Shown here: piece after piece, positions 1 through 6,832 of the stretch | How the letters are laid out: each line of letters opens with the position of its first letter | How positions within the stretch are numbered: the stretch's first letter is position 1 | Program-made: the position numbers and the translations under genes | Assembly (NCBI GenBank): GCA_030690405.1 | Contig: JAUYGU010000049.1 | Location: 1-14,703 of the forward strand | Length of the DNA: 14,703 nucleotides | Source of the DNA: Dehalococcoidia bacterium | Lineage (GTDB): Bacteria > Chloroflexota > Dehalococcoidia > SM23-28-2 > RBG-16-64-32 | Direction: 5' to 3' | Notes under the pieces: generated by a model | What the model was told of the DNA's origin: nothing | Seen by the model: only the letters and a program-made list of their open reading frames with translations | Database searches by the model: none

Positions 1-880
1 CAACCGCGGCATCTTCTGCATCAACGAGCTGCCGGACCTGGCGGAGCGCATCCAGGTGGGGCTGCTGAACATCATGGAGGAGCGCGACGTCCAGATCCGC
101 GGCTACCGCATCCGCCTGCCGCTGGACGTCTTCGTCGTCGCTTCCGCCAACCCGGAGGACTACACGAATCGCGGCCGCATCATCACGCCGCTGAAGGACC
201 GCTACGGCGCCCAGATCCGCACCCACTACCCGAAGAACGTCGAGGCGGAGATCGCCATCATGGAGCAGGAGCGGTCACACTTCGAGGACGACGAGGAGCA
301 CCCGGTCAACGTCCCCGCCTACATGAAGGAGATCGTCGCCGAGGTGACGCGACTCGCCCGCCGCAGCCCGGACATCAACCAGCGCTCCGGCGTCTCCGTG
401 CGCGCCTCGATAGCCGACTACGAGGCGCTGCTGGCCAACGCCTTCCGGCGCGCGATCCGCCTGGACGAGAAGGAGATCGTGCCGCGGATCAGCGACCTGC
501 CGTACCTGGTGCCCGCCATCAGCGGCAAGCTGGAGTTCGAGACGGTCGAGGAGGGGCGCGAGGAGCAGATCATCGACCGGCTGGTCCAGGGGGCCGTCCT
601 GGCGGTGTTCAACCGCTACTTCAGCCTGGGCGAGCTGGAGAGCATAGTGGCGAAGTTCAAGGCCGGCTTCGCGGTGGAGGTGGGCGACCAGACGCCCGCA
701 TCGGAGTACGTGAAGCTGCTGAAGCAGACGGAGGGGCTGGACGCCGCCGTGGAGAAGCTGGGCGCGGGCGAGAGCAAGCCGGCGATGGCGTCCGCGGCGG
801 AGTTCATCCTGGAAGGGCTGCACCTGAACAAGCGGCTGAACAAGGACAAGATCGGAGGCCGCTTCCAGTACAGGGGATAG
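1..880 (+). CDS. MoxR/ChlI-type AAA+ ATPase, 5' end missing
   Basis: Open reading frame entering from the left edge; the first full codon is at 2 and TAG ends at 880, leaving about 292 residues. The visible part holds a Walker-B-like strand (GIFCINELPDL), sensor 1 (VVASANPEDY with the Asn) and an arginine-finger segment (PLKDRYGAQIRTHYP). These are the order and spacing of magnesium-chelatase subunit I and MoxR ATPases; Walker A lies outside the window. The Walker B acidic pair reads Asn-Glu rather than Asp-Glu, with the catalytic Glu retained. The C-terminal part is a helical lid and tail. Such ATPases typically work as hexamers with a VWA-domain partner to remodel or load metal into a target protein, and a VWA gene follows at 1051. 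No chlorophyll or cobalt-chelatase genes are nearby, so a chelatase role is not supported. Family is confident; substrate is unknown. Confidence 0.88.
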   Translation, partial: NRGIFCINELPDLAERIQVGLLNIMEERDVQIRGYRIRLPLDVFVVASANPEDYTNRGRIITPLKDRYGAQIRTHYPKNVEAEIAIMEQERSHFEDDEEHPVNVPAYMKEIVAEVTRLARRSPDINQRSGVSVRASIADYEALLANAFRRAIRLDEKEIVPRISDLPYLVPAISGKLEFETVEEGREEQIIDRLVQGAVLAVFNRYFSLGELESIVAKFKAGFAVEVGDQTPASEYVKLLKQTEGLDAAVEKLGAGESKPAMASAAEFILEGLHLNKRLNKDKIGGRFQYRG

Positions 881-894
881 GGCCGGTTTCGGCC
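881..894 (+). other. Short GC hairpin after the AAA gene
   Basis: GGCCG at 881-885 and CGGCC at 890-894 form a 5-bp stem with loop GTTT directly after the stop codon. A third GGCC copy around 901-905 could pair alternatively. There is no T-tract, so this may be a weak terminator or attenuator, or chance in GC-rich DNA. Confidence 0.3.
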
Positions 895-1024
895 GTCCTG
901 CGGCCCTCCGACCCACCACTCCGCTCCTCCCCAGATTCCTTCGCGGCCAAGCGTCTCGCAGGCTTCAGTCGCCCTGGCCGCTCAGAATGACCGGCATTCC
1001 TCCCGCGCGCCAGACGCCATCCCG

Positions 1025-1040
1025 TATAATGGGCCGGAGG
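1025..1040 (+). promoter_or_regulatory. -10 box and Shine-Dalgarno for the VWA gene
   Basis: A perfect TATAAT lies at 1025-1030 and GGAGG at 1036-1040, with ATG 10 nt after the GGAGG. No convincing -35 hexamer lies 16-18 bp upstream (the area is CCCGCG-like). The 170-bp gap after the AAA gene and this box suggest the VWA gene can be transcribed on its own. Confidence 0.5.
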
Positions 1041-1050
1041 ACACACGCCC

Positions 1051-3138
1051 ATGACCTCGCGCTATCGCTACTCGGAATGGGACGGCACGCAGGAGATCGG
1101 GCCGCTTGACCCGGACGACATCCTCGCCGGGCTCACGGACGACCTGATGAACTTCGGCGACCTCCAGCACGCGCTGCGCAACCTGCTCCAGCGCGGCCTG
1201 CGCAATCCGCTGGGCCAGCGCATGCAGGGGCTGCGCGACCTCCTCCAGCAGCTCCGCCAGCAGCGCCGCCAGACGCTGGACCGCTACGACCTGAGCTCCG
1301 TGTTCGAGGACATCAAGAAGCGGCTGGACGAGGTCCTCTTGCTGGAGCGGGGCACGCTGGACAGCCGCCTCCAGGAGGCGGAGCGCCAGCTACAGGGCGG
1401 CGAAAGCCCCCTGCAGGCGTTCGAAGAGGCGATGAAGCCCTCGCCGCAGCAGCCCACGGCGGAGGAGCAGCAGCGCCTCGCCGAGATGCTGAAGGGCATC
1501 GCCGAGAAGAAGAAGGGCTTTCTGGACAACCTGCCGGAGGACGTCGGCGGCCAGGTCAAGGAGCTCCAGGAGTACGAGTTCATGGACCCGGAGGCGGGGA
1601 CCAAGTTCCTGGAGCTGATGGAGATGCTGAAGAAGGCGATGATGGACACCTTCTTCAAGGACCTCTACAGCCAGATCGCCAACATGAGCCCGGAGGATAT
1701 GGCCCGCCTCAAGGATATGATCCGCGAGCTGAACGAGATGCTCTCCGAGAAGATGGCCGGCGGCCAACCCAACTTCCAGGGGTTCATGGACAAGTACGGC
1801 GACCTGTTCGGGCCCAACCCGCCCCAGAGCCTGGAAGAGCTTATCGAGCAGATGCAGCAGCAAGCGGCCGCCATGCAGGCGCTGCTGGACAGCCTGCCCG
1901 CGGAGATGCGCCGCCAGCTTCAGGACCTGCTCATGGACAAGGTCGGCGACTCAGATCTCCAGCGCGAGCTCGGGGAGCTGATGATCAACCTTGACATCCT
2001 CTACCCCTCGCAGGACATGCAGAACCAGTACCCGTTCCGCGGCGACGAGGAGCTTGACCTGCTGCAGGCGATGAACCTGATGGACGACCTCCAGGGGCTG
2101 GACGACCTGGAGAAGCAGCTCGAGCGCACGCAGTACGGCGGCGACCTGGACGAGATCGATGAGGAGAAGCTGCGGGAGCTGCTGGGCGAGGAAGCGTACC
2201 AGACCCTGAAGCAGCTCAAGGACTTCCTGGAGATACTGGAGGAGGCCGGCTACACCCGGCGCAAGGGCAAGAACTGGGAGCTCACGCCCAAGGGCCTGCG
2301 CAAGATCGGGGAGAAGGCGCTGGGCGAGATATACGCCCAGCTGAAGAAGTCCGGCTACGGCAAGCACCCCCAGCGCGACCGCGGCCCGGGCGGCGAGCGG
2401 GCGGACGAGACGAAACCCTACGAGTTCGGCGACCCGTTCCACCTCAACCTGGGCGAGACGATCATGAACGCCGTCTTCCGCGAGGGGCCGCAGGTGCCCG
2501 TCCGGCTGGACAAGGACGACTTCGAGGTGTTCCGCTCGGAGACGCTGACGACGACGACGACGGTGATGATGCTGGACCTCTCGTGGTCGATGGCGCTGCG
2601 GGGGAGCTTCCAGGCCGCCAAGAAGGTGGCCCTGGCCCTGCAGAACCTAATCCGCACCCAGTTCCCCAGGGACTCGCTGTACGTCCTGGGCTTCTCCGCC
2701 TACGCGCGGGAGCTGCGCGCGGACGAGCTGCCGTACGTGCGCTGGGACGAGTCGGTGCTCGGCACCAACATGCACCACGCGTTCATGATCGCCCAGAAGC
2801 TGCTGGCCCGGCACAGGGCGGGCACGCGCCAGATCATCATGATCTCGGACGGGGAGCCGACGGCTCACCTGGAGCACGGCCGCTCCTACTTCGCCTACCC
2901 GCCCAGCCCGATCACGATCCGCGAGACGCTGAAAGAGGTGCGGCGCTGCACGCAGAAGGGGATCGTGATCAACACCTTCATGCTGGACCGCAACTACTAC
3001 TTGAAGGAGTTCGTGAACCAGATCGCCAGGATGAACAAGGGGCGCGTGTTCTACACGACTCCGGAGAAGCTGGGACAGTACATCCTGGTGGACTACGTGT
3101 CCCAGAAGCGTAAGCGCCTGGGCGGCCAGGCCGCCTGA
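1051..3138 (+). CDS. VWA-domain protein, partner of the AAA ATPase
   Basis: 695 aa. Residues about 1-390 are helical and rich in Gln, Glu and Leu, likely coiled coil. Residues about 400-425 (YTRRKGKNWELTPKG) look like a small winged-helix element. A C-terminal von Willebrand A domain follows, with a complete MIDAS metal site: D509-L-S511-W-S513, T572 in GTNMHH, and D600 in SDGEP. Family knowledge: ChlD/CobT-like and MoxR-associated VWA proteins bind a substrate through MIDAS-bound divalent metal and recruit the AAA hexamer. The protein has no signal peptide or membrane segment, so it is probably cytoplasmic. The ATG at 1051 is supported by GGAGG 10 nt upstream. A run of five Thr codons (ACG-rich) sits just before the MIDAS strand. 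The K+ channel gene starts 8 nt after the stop. The domain call is firm; the client protein is unknown. Confidence 0.9.
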   Translation: MTSRYRYSEWDGTQEIGPLDPDDILAGLTDDLMNFGDLQHALRNLLQRGLRNPLGQRMQGLRDLLQQLRQQRRQTLDRYDLSSVFEDIKKRLDEVLLLERGTLDSRLQEAERQLQGGESPLQAFEEAMKPSPQQPTAEEQQRLAEMLKGIAEKKKGFLDNLPEDVGGQVKELQEYEFMDPEAGTKFLELMEMLKKAMMDTFFKDLYSQIANMSPEDMARLKDMIRELNEMLSEKMAGGQPNFQGFMDKYGDLFGPNPPQSLEELIEQMQQQAAAMQALLDSLPAEMRRQLQDLLMDKVGDSDLQRELGELMINLDILYPSQDMQNQYPFRGDEELDLLQAMNLMDDLQGLDDLEKQLERTQYGGDLDEIDEEKLRELLGEEAYQTLKQLKDFLEILEEAGYTRRKGKNWELTPKGLRKIGEKALGEIYAQLKKSGYGKHPQRDRGPGGERADETKPYEFGDPFHLNLGETIMNAVFREGPQVPVRLDKDDFEVFRSETLTTTTTVMMLDLSWSMALRGSFQAAKKVALALQNLIRTQFPRDSLYVLGFSAYARELRADELPYVRWDESVLGTNMHHAFMIAQKLLARHRAGTRQIIMISDGEPTAHLEHGRSYFAYPPSPITIRETLKEVRRCTQKGIVINTFMLDRNYYLKEFVNQIARMNKGRVFYTTPEKLGQYILVDYVSQKRKRLGGQAA

Positions 3139-3146
3139 TCCCTGCC

Positions 3147-4163
3147 GTGGACTCGCGGGTCCGCGCCGGATTCTCAACACTACCCGGGAACCTCATCGCC
3201 GCCGGCGCGGTGCTCGTCCTGCTGCCGCTGGCGGGCACAGCGGGATACATCGCCATCGAAGGCTGGGGCTTCCTGGACGCCCTATACATGACCGTGACCA
3301 CGCTGACGACGGTCGGGTTCCGGGAGGTTCATCCGCTCAGCACCGGCGGCCGCATCTTCACGATCGTGCTGGCGATCGCCGGCGTCGGCGCGATATTCTA
3401 TGCCCTGCTCAGCCTGTTCCAGTTCGTGCTGGAGGGAGAGCTGGCGCAGATGCTGGGGGTACGAAGGATGAAAGGCCGGATCGAGGCGCTGCGGGACCAC
3501 TACATCCTCTGCGGCTATGGCCGCGTCGGCACGGAGATCGCGCGCGAGCTGAGCGAGCGCGGCGTCCCCTTCGTCATCGTGGAGTCCAACCCGGAGGCGA
3601 TCGCCCGCGCCCAGGCCAGCGGCCACCTGATGCTGGAGGGCGACGCCACCACCGACAGCGTGCTCCGCGAGGCGGGGATCGAGCGCGCCCGCGGCCTCCT
3701 CGCCGCCTCCGACTCGGACGCGGGCAACACCTTCATCGTCCTCACGGCGAAGGCGCTCCGGCCCGACCTGTTCGTCGTCTCCCGCGCCGGCAGGACGGAG
3801 AGCGAGTCACAGATGGCGCGGGCGGGGGCGGACCGCACGATCTCCCCCTACGCGATCGCCGGGCGGCGCATGGCGCTCTCGGTGCTGCAGCCGCTGATGG
3901 TGGAGTTCATCGACACGCTCGCCACAGGGCGGCATGAGGAGCAGATCCTGGCCGAGATCGAGATATCGGCGGAGTCAGGCCTGGGCGGCCGGACGATAGA
4001 GGACGTGATGGAGTCGTGCCGGGGTGCGGTGGTGCTGGGGGTACAGCGGGCCACAGGCACGATCCAGGTGGGCCCGCGGGGGAACACGTCGCTTGAGGTG
4101 GGCGACCGGCTGATCGTCCTGGGGGACGAGACGGAGCTGGAGGCGATCCGGCCCCGCCGCTGA
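3147..4163 (+). CDS. Potassium channel protein with RCK (TrkA-N/TrkA-C) domains
   Basis: 338 aa, GTG start 8 nt after the VWA stop with no clear Shine-Dalgarno, so translation is probably coupled to the VWA gene. Order: TM1 about 14-34, pore loop, filter T55-V-G57-F-R59-E, TM2 about 69-91, then a Rossmann RCK domain (GYGRVG, G123-G128, with E146 ending the second strand, an NAD-type signature). A TrkA-C-like ligand domain follows from about 255 to the end. This matches two-TM MthK-type channels that assemble as tetramers in the cytoplasmic membrane and are gated by ligands on the RCK ring. The filter departs from canonical TVGYGD: the second Gly is Arg. I believe TVGxRE-type filters occur in a recognised subgroup, but I cannot check that here. 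K+ conduction is therefore inferred from the fold rather than from the exact filter. Confidence 0.88.
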   Translation: MDSRVRAGFSTLPGNLIAAGAVLVLLPLAGTAGYIAIEGWGFLDALYMTVTTLTTVGFREVHPLSTGGRIFTIVLAIAGVGAIFYALLSLFQFVLEGELAQMLGVRRMKGRIEALRDHYILCGYGRVGTEIARELSERGVPFVIVESNPEAIARAQASGHLMLEGDATTDSVLREAGIERARGLLAASDSDAGNTFIVLTAKALRPDLFVVSRAGRTESESQMARAGADRTISPYAIAGRRMALSVLQPLMVEFIDTLATGRHEEQILAEIEISAESGLGGRTIEDVMESCRGAVVLGVQRATGTIQVGPRGNTSLEVGDRLIVLGDETELEAIRPRR

Positions 4164-4181
4164 GCGGACGCGCAAATCCCT

Positions 4182-4202
4182 ACGGTGGAAGGCATCCACC
4201 GT
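4182..4202 (+). terminator. Hairpin after the K+ channel gene
   Basis: ACGGTGGA (4182-4189) and TCCACCGT (4195-4202) form a perfect 8-bp stem with a 5-nt loop, 18 nt after the stop codon. Only a weak T-containing stretch (TTCCCTT) follows, so termination may be inefficient. A second small inverted repeat (CCCTT...AAGGG) follows within 20 nt. Confidence 0.5.
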
Positions 4203-4263
4203 TCCCTTGGGCCAAAGGGCACTGGCCGGGCGGGCCACGTGCGTCTGTCTCGGCGCTGCGCGA

Positions 4264-4315
4264 TTGACTAGCCTCTCTGATAGCGCAATACTACTGTGTC
4301 AAGATTAGAAAGGAG
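4264..4315 (+). promoter_or_regulatory. Sigma-70-like promoter and RBS for the membrane-protein pair
   Basis: TTGACT at 4264-4269, a 17-bp spacer and AATACT at 4287-4292 (4/6 match) make a reasonable housekeeping promoter. AGGAG at 4311-4315 lies 10 nt before the ATG at 4326, which decides that start over the upstream in-frame GTG at 4296. The region is AT-richer than its surroundings. Confidence 0.6.
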
Positions 4316-4325
4316 ATGGGCCAAA

Positions 4326-4856
4326 ATGGACATGACCGACCGAGAGGTCTGGGCAGCGCTCCACGGGATGATCTTCGGTGCGGCCTTCCTCCTCGCCTTC
4401 GCGGGCGGGCTGGCCAGCCTGTGGAGCTTCCGCCGGGAGCTGGTGACGCCTGAGGGGATCCAGGAGCGTCTGCGGCGCCTCCAGCTCGGCGTATGGGCGA
4501 TGGCGGCCGTCGCCTGGGTGACGGTGATGGTCGGCACCTACATCGTCTACCCCTGGTACCGCGCGGCCCCGCCCGAGGGCGCCGACCTGGCGGGCTACCC
4601 TCGTTCGCTCCTTCTAGCAGACCCCGATACGGACCTGTGGCACAAGTTCGCGTTCGAATGGAAGGAACACGTCGCATTCGTCGCTCCCATCCTCGCGACG
4701 GCAGTCGCGCTTCTGGTGAGCTACTACGGGGCGCGCCTCGTCACGAACGACCGCATCCGCTGGACCCTGATCGCCATGTTCGTGGGCGCGTTCGCGGCTG
4801 CGGGAATCGCCGGCGTCTTCGGAGCGCTGGTGACGAAAGTCGCGCCGGTCCAATAA
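4326..4856 (+). CDS. Four-TM membrane protein of unknown function
   Basis: 176 aa from the ATG with a good AGGAG upstream. Four hydrophobic segments: about 8-33, 55-77, 114-136 and 145-170. Short polar loops include a YPWYRA motif after TM2 and a W-H-K-F...E-W-K-E-H segment running into TM3. His residues at 13 (in TM1), 106 and 115 (TM3 edge) could bind haem or metal, but this is only a positional impression. No signal peptide beyond TM1. The gene is first of a two-gene operon with its own promoter; the next gene starts 11 nt after the stop with a perfect AAGGAGG. I do not recognise the family. A role with a redox or respiratory membrane complex is a guess from the conserved-looking His and aromatic residues, and no redox gene is present in the window. 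Confidence 0.8.
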   Translation: MDMTDREVWAALHGMIFGAAFLLAFAGGLASLWSFRRELVTPEGIQERLRRLQLGVWAMAAVAWVTVMVGTYIVYPWYRAAPPEGADLAGYPRSLLLADPDTDLWHKFAFEWKEHVAFVAPILATAVALLVSYYGARLVTNDRIRWTLIAMFVGAFAAAGIAGVFGALVTKVAPVQ

Positions 4857-4867
4857 GGAGGTCCTCG

Positions 4868-5212
4868 ATGGCTACCAGTCAATTCTCAGAAGAGAGTGCG
4901 CCGGACGGAGCGCTGGCGGCGGCTCTGATCGCAGCTGGCATCGGCGTCCTAACACTCGGGATCGTGACGAGCGCGGCCGAAGCGGCCCTCGGTTTCAAGG
5001 ACTGGCTTAAGTGGGACGACACGGTGGGACCGCTGTCCGGTAAGAGCAGCGTCGCCCTAATTGCCTGGGCTGTGAGCTGGCCGCTCCTGCATCTGGCGCT
5101 GTTCAGGCGGGATGGGCTCCTGCCCCTGGCGCTCGTGGTGGGCGGGATTCTCTTCGTGCTCGGCATGATTGGCATCTTCCCGCCCGTCTACCAGGCGTTT
5201 ACGGTCGAATAG
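4868..5212 (+). CDS. Three-TM small membrane protein of unknown function
   Basis: 114 aa. ATG at 4868 is preceded by AAGGAGG (4855-4861) with a 6-nt spacer, the strongest ribosome site in the window; it overlaps the previous stop codon, so the two genes are one operon. Three hydrophobic segments: about 13-36, 60-79 and 84-108. A polar loop between the first two carries GFKDWLKWDD and VGPLSGKSS. A longer reading of the same frame from 4493 would cover the upstream gene out of frame and is not credible. Function unknown. The tight coupling suggests it is a partner subunit of the 176-aa protein. A hairpin begins immediately after the stop. Confidence 0.8.
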   Translation: MATSQFSEESAPDGALAAALIAAGIGVLTLGIVTSAAEAALGFKDWLKWDDTVGPLSGKSSVALIAWAVSWPLLHLALFRRDGLLPLALVVGGILFVLGMIGIFPPVYQAFTVE

Positions 5213-5214
5213 GC

Positions 5215-5240
5215 CGGCCGATTCAGAACGAATCGGGCCG
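5215..5240 (+). terminator. Possible hairpin after the membrane-protein operon
   Basis: CGGCCGATTC (5215-5224) pairs with GAATCGGGCCG (5230-5240) around a 5-nt loop, with one bulged G. Only TTT follows. It may terminate the membrane-protein operon; an overlapping alternative stem (GGGCC/GGCCC, 5235-5248) exists. Confidence 0.4.
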
Positions 5241-5353
5241 TTTGGCCCAGCCGAAAAAGGGCCGGTTGTCCCTAACGGCGGCGGTGCTGAAGGCCGATAA
5301 TACCGTCGAAAGAGCCAGACCGCCGCACCCCCAATGGCGTGAGGCTCAACGCG

Positions 5354-5389
5354 AGGAAGCCCGCAGGATCCGCAACCTGCGGGCTTCCT
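5354..5389. terminator. Bidirectional terminator between convergent operons
   Basis: AGGAAGCCCGCAGG (5354-5367) and CCTGCGGGCTTCCT (5376-5389) form a perfect 14-bp stem with an 8-nt loop. It sits between the plus-strand gene ending at 5212 and the minus-strand gene whose stop codon begins at 5390. There is little T-tract on either side, so the direction of action is open; the symmetry and placement suggest it serves both. Confidence 0.7.
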
Positions 5390-6271
5390 TCATACCGCAG
5401 GTAGCGTCCCGTCCAGCAGGAAGCCGCGGAGCGCGGCGGCGAACTCCTCCGGCCGCAGGCGCGGCAGCGAGTGGCCGGTGTCCTTGAACACGTGTAGCCG
5501 GCCATTGGGCAGGCTCTCCACCATCCGCGCCGAGATCTCGTCGTCCAGGATGGGGCTATGCTCGCCCCGCAGCACCAGGGCCGGGCACTGGATACGGGTG
5601 AGGGAGTCCCAGAGGTAGCTTATCTCCGGAATCGCCGCCTTGGTCGTGATGTCGGCCAGCCGCCGGTCGTAGCGGTTGGCGTAGAGACCGCTGCGCGCGT
5701 CTGCGTCCTCGCCCTGGACGAGGGCGTTGGCGATCAGCCGCCGCAGTGAGGGCTCGTCGAGGGAGGGCCACTGCCCGCGAAAGAAGGAGAGCGCGTCCTC
5801 GAAGGTGAAGGCGCTGGGCGGGACGTCCGCTTTGGCGGTCATGTCCGCCTTAAGGCCACGGGCGCCCACCTTCGCCATCTGCGGCCCCATGTCGACGAGC
5901 GCCAGGTGGCCGATTCGCTGCCAGTTGTCGCGGGCGTAGGCCATGGCGCAGCGCGAGCCGAGCGACAGGCCGACAAGATCGAACCGCTCCAGCCCGATGG
6001 CGTCCACGAAGGCGCCGAGGTCGGCCGCCAGCGCCCACACGAGGTAGCCGCCGGGGGCCTGCTCGCTCTCGCCGTGGCCTCGCTGGTCGAAGGCGTAGAC
6101 GTGGAACTCGTCCAGCAGGCGGTTGGCGCAGTCCTGCCAGTAATAGGCGTAGTCCCGCAGCCCGTGCATGAGGAGCAGCGGCCGCTGCCCGCCGCCCCGC
6201 CATTCGAAGTAGTGGATGCGCAGACCGTTGAGCTTGAACTCGCCCTCGTCAGGCTGGACCAGCGGCGGCAT
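5390..6271 (-). CDS. Alpha/beta-fold hydrolase
   Basis: 293 aa. The alpha/beta hydrolase landmarks are in order: oxyanion-hole HG (LLLMHGLRDY, about 33-41), the DQRGHGESE loop (about 62-70), nucleophile elbow G101-L-S103-L-G105, and catalytic His267 in DTGHSLP. The position usually holding the acid, in the LRG-x-D segment after strand 6, reads R-G-E-H-S, so Asp is replaced by His238; E237 or a downstream Asp (243/244) would have to take over. No signal peptide, so probably cytoplasmic. Substrate cannot be told: esterase, lactonase, epoxide hydrolase or C-C hydrolase are all possible, though a Ser nucleophile argues against epoxide hydrolase or dehalogenase. It lies 15 nt downstream of the VOC gene, second in the operon, with only a weak AGGG ribosome site. 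Confidence 0.88.
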   Translation of the reverse strand: MPPLVQPDEGEFKLNGLRIHYFEWRGGGQRPLLLMHGLRDYAYYWQDCANRLLDEFHVYAFDQRGHGESEQAPGGYLVWALAADLGAFVDAIGLERFDLVGLSLGSRCAMAYARDNWQRIGHLALVDMGPQMAKVGARGLKADMTAKADVPPSAFTFEDALSFFRGQWPSLDEPSLRRLIANALVQGEDADARSGLYANRYDRRLADITTKAAIPEISYLWDSLTRIQCPALVLRGEHSPILDDEISARMVESLPNGRLHVFKDTGHSLPRLRPEEFAAALRGFLLDGTLPAV

Positions 6272-6286
6272 CGCGGACCCTAAAGG

Positions 6287-6733
6287 CTACTTGGGAGTCT
6301 CGTGCGGGTGCTCGTGCTCCTCTTCGGTGTAGAACTGGAAGAGCACGCCGCCTGAATCCTTGGGGTGGAGGTACGTCTCCGCCCAACCGTGGCCGCGCTG
6401 GACGCCCCGGAACGGCTCCATCCCGTAGTCACGGATCGCCTGCGCCGCTTCGTCGATGTCCGCGACTTCGAAGGTGACATGGTGGAGGCCGGGCCCCCGC
6501 TCGGCGAGGAAGCGGTGCAGGTAGCTGTCATCGCCCAGCGGCTCCAGGAGCTCGAAGTGGGCGGTGCCGCCGGGCACCTCCAGGGAGACGCCGCGGAACC
6601 CCGTCTCTTCGTTCTGCCAGCGGCCCATCTCGCGCATTCCCATGAGCTCTGTGAGGAGCGGCAGGGCATCGTCCAGCTTTCGCACCGCCCAGCAGACGTG
6701 GTCTAGGCGCTTGATTCCGATCTTCTCGTTCAT
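6287..6733 (-). CDS. VOC-superfamily protein, methylmalonyl-CoA epimerase-like
   Basis: 148 aa, the usual length for a two-module VOC (glyoxalase I/methylmalonyl-CoA epimerase) protein. Metal-ligand positions: H12 (LDHVCWAV), E61 (HFELLEPLG), H85 (GLHHVTFEV), and in the last strand Q133 (GVLFQFYTE) where Glu is usual. The C-terminus is a His/Glu-rich tail after the fold. ATG at 6733 has GGAGG 12 nt upstream; a TTG four codons earlier abuts the GGAGG and is unlikely. Family knowledge: epimerases interconvert (R)- and (S)-methylmalonyl-CoA. No mutase or carboxylase gene is near, and the Glu-to-Gln change leaves other VOC roles (dioxygenase-like, lyase, resistance) open. It is the first gene of the operon with the hydrolase. 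Confidence 0.8.
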   Translation of the reverse strand: MNEKIGIKRLDHVCWAVRKLDDALPLLTELMGMREMGRWQNEETGFRGVSLEVPGGTAHFELLEPLGDDSYLHRFLAERGPGLHHVTFEVADIDEAAQAIRDYGMEPFRGVQRGHGWAETYLHPKDSGGVLFQFYTEEEHEHPHETPK

Positions 6734-6777
6734 ACGGTCAGGCAACCTCCAGGCTCCGTTCGGAAAGGGGCCTCATC

Positions 6778-6806
6778 ATGATAGCGGCTGTCCGGCTTGT
6801 GGTCAC
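6778..6806 (-). promoter_or_regulatory. Promoter for the VOC-hydrolase operon
   Basis: On the minus strand, GTGACC (6806-6801, 4/6 match to TTGACA), a 17-bp spacer and TATCAT (6783-6778) precede the VOC gene. Its -35 overlaps by 2 bp the -35 of the opposite promoter, making a compact divergent control region. Confidence 0.5.
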
Positions 6807-6826
6807 TACCGCGCCGAGCATAGTAT
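6797..6826 (+). promoter_or_regulatory. Leaderless-type promoter for the lipid kinase
   Basis: TTGTGG (6797-6802), an 18-bp spacer and TAGTAT (6821-6826), with the ATG beginning 6 nt after the -10 box. Initiation about 6-7 nt downstream would place the start codon at the 5' end of the mRNA. No Shine-Dalgarno is present. Confidence 0.55.
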
Positions 6827-6832
6827 TTCGAC

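Noticed and set aside
1..880. Magnesium or cobalt chelatase for tetrapyrrole synthesis
   Set aside because: No BchH/CobN-like large subunit or tetrapyrrole genes are present; MoxR/ChlI-like AAA-VWA pairs are often unrelated to pigments.
275..919. 214-aa minus-strand frame opposite the AAA gene
   Set aside because: Leu/Arg/His-rich antisense composition typical of high-GC shadow frames; the plus strand has conserved AAA motifs.
4296..4325. Upstream GTG start for the 176-aa membrane protein
   Set aside because: The added residues would include the AGGAG ribosome site and be charged; the ATG at 4326 fits the site and the promoter.
5242..5487. 81-aa plus-strand frame across the convergent gap
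   Set aside because: It crosses the 14-bp terminator stem and enters the hydrolase gene antisense; no ribosome site.
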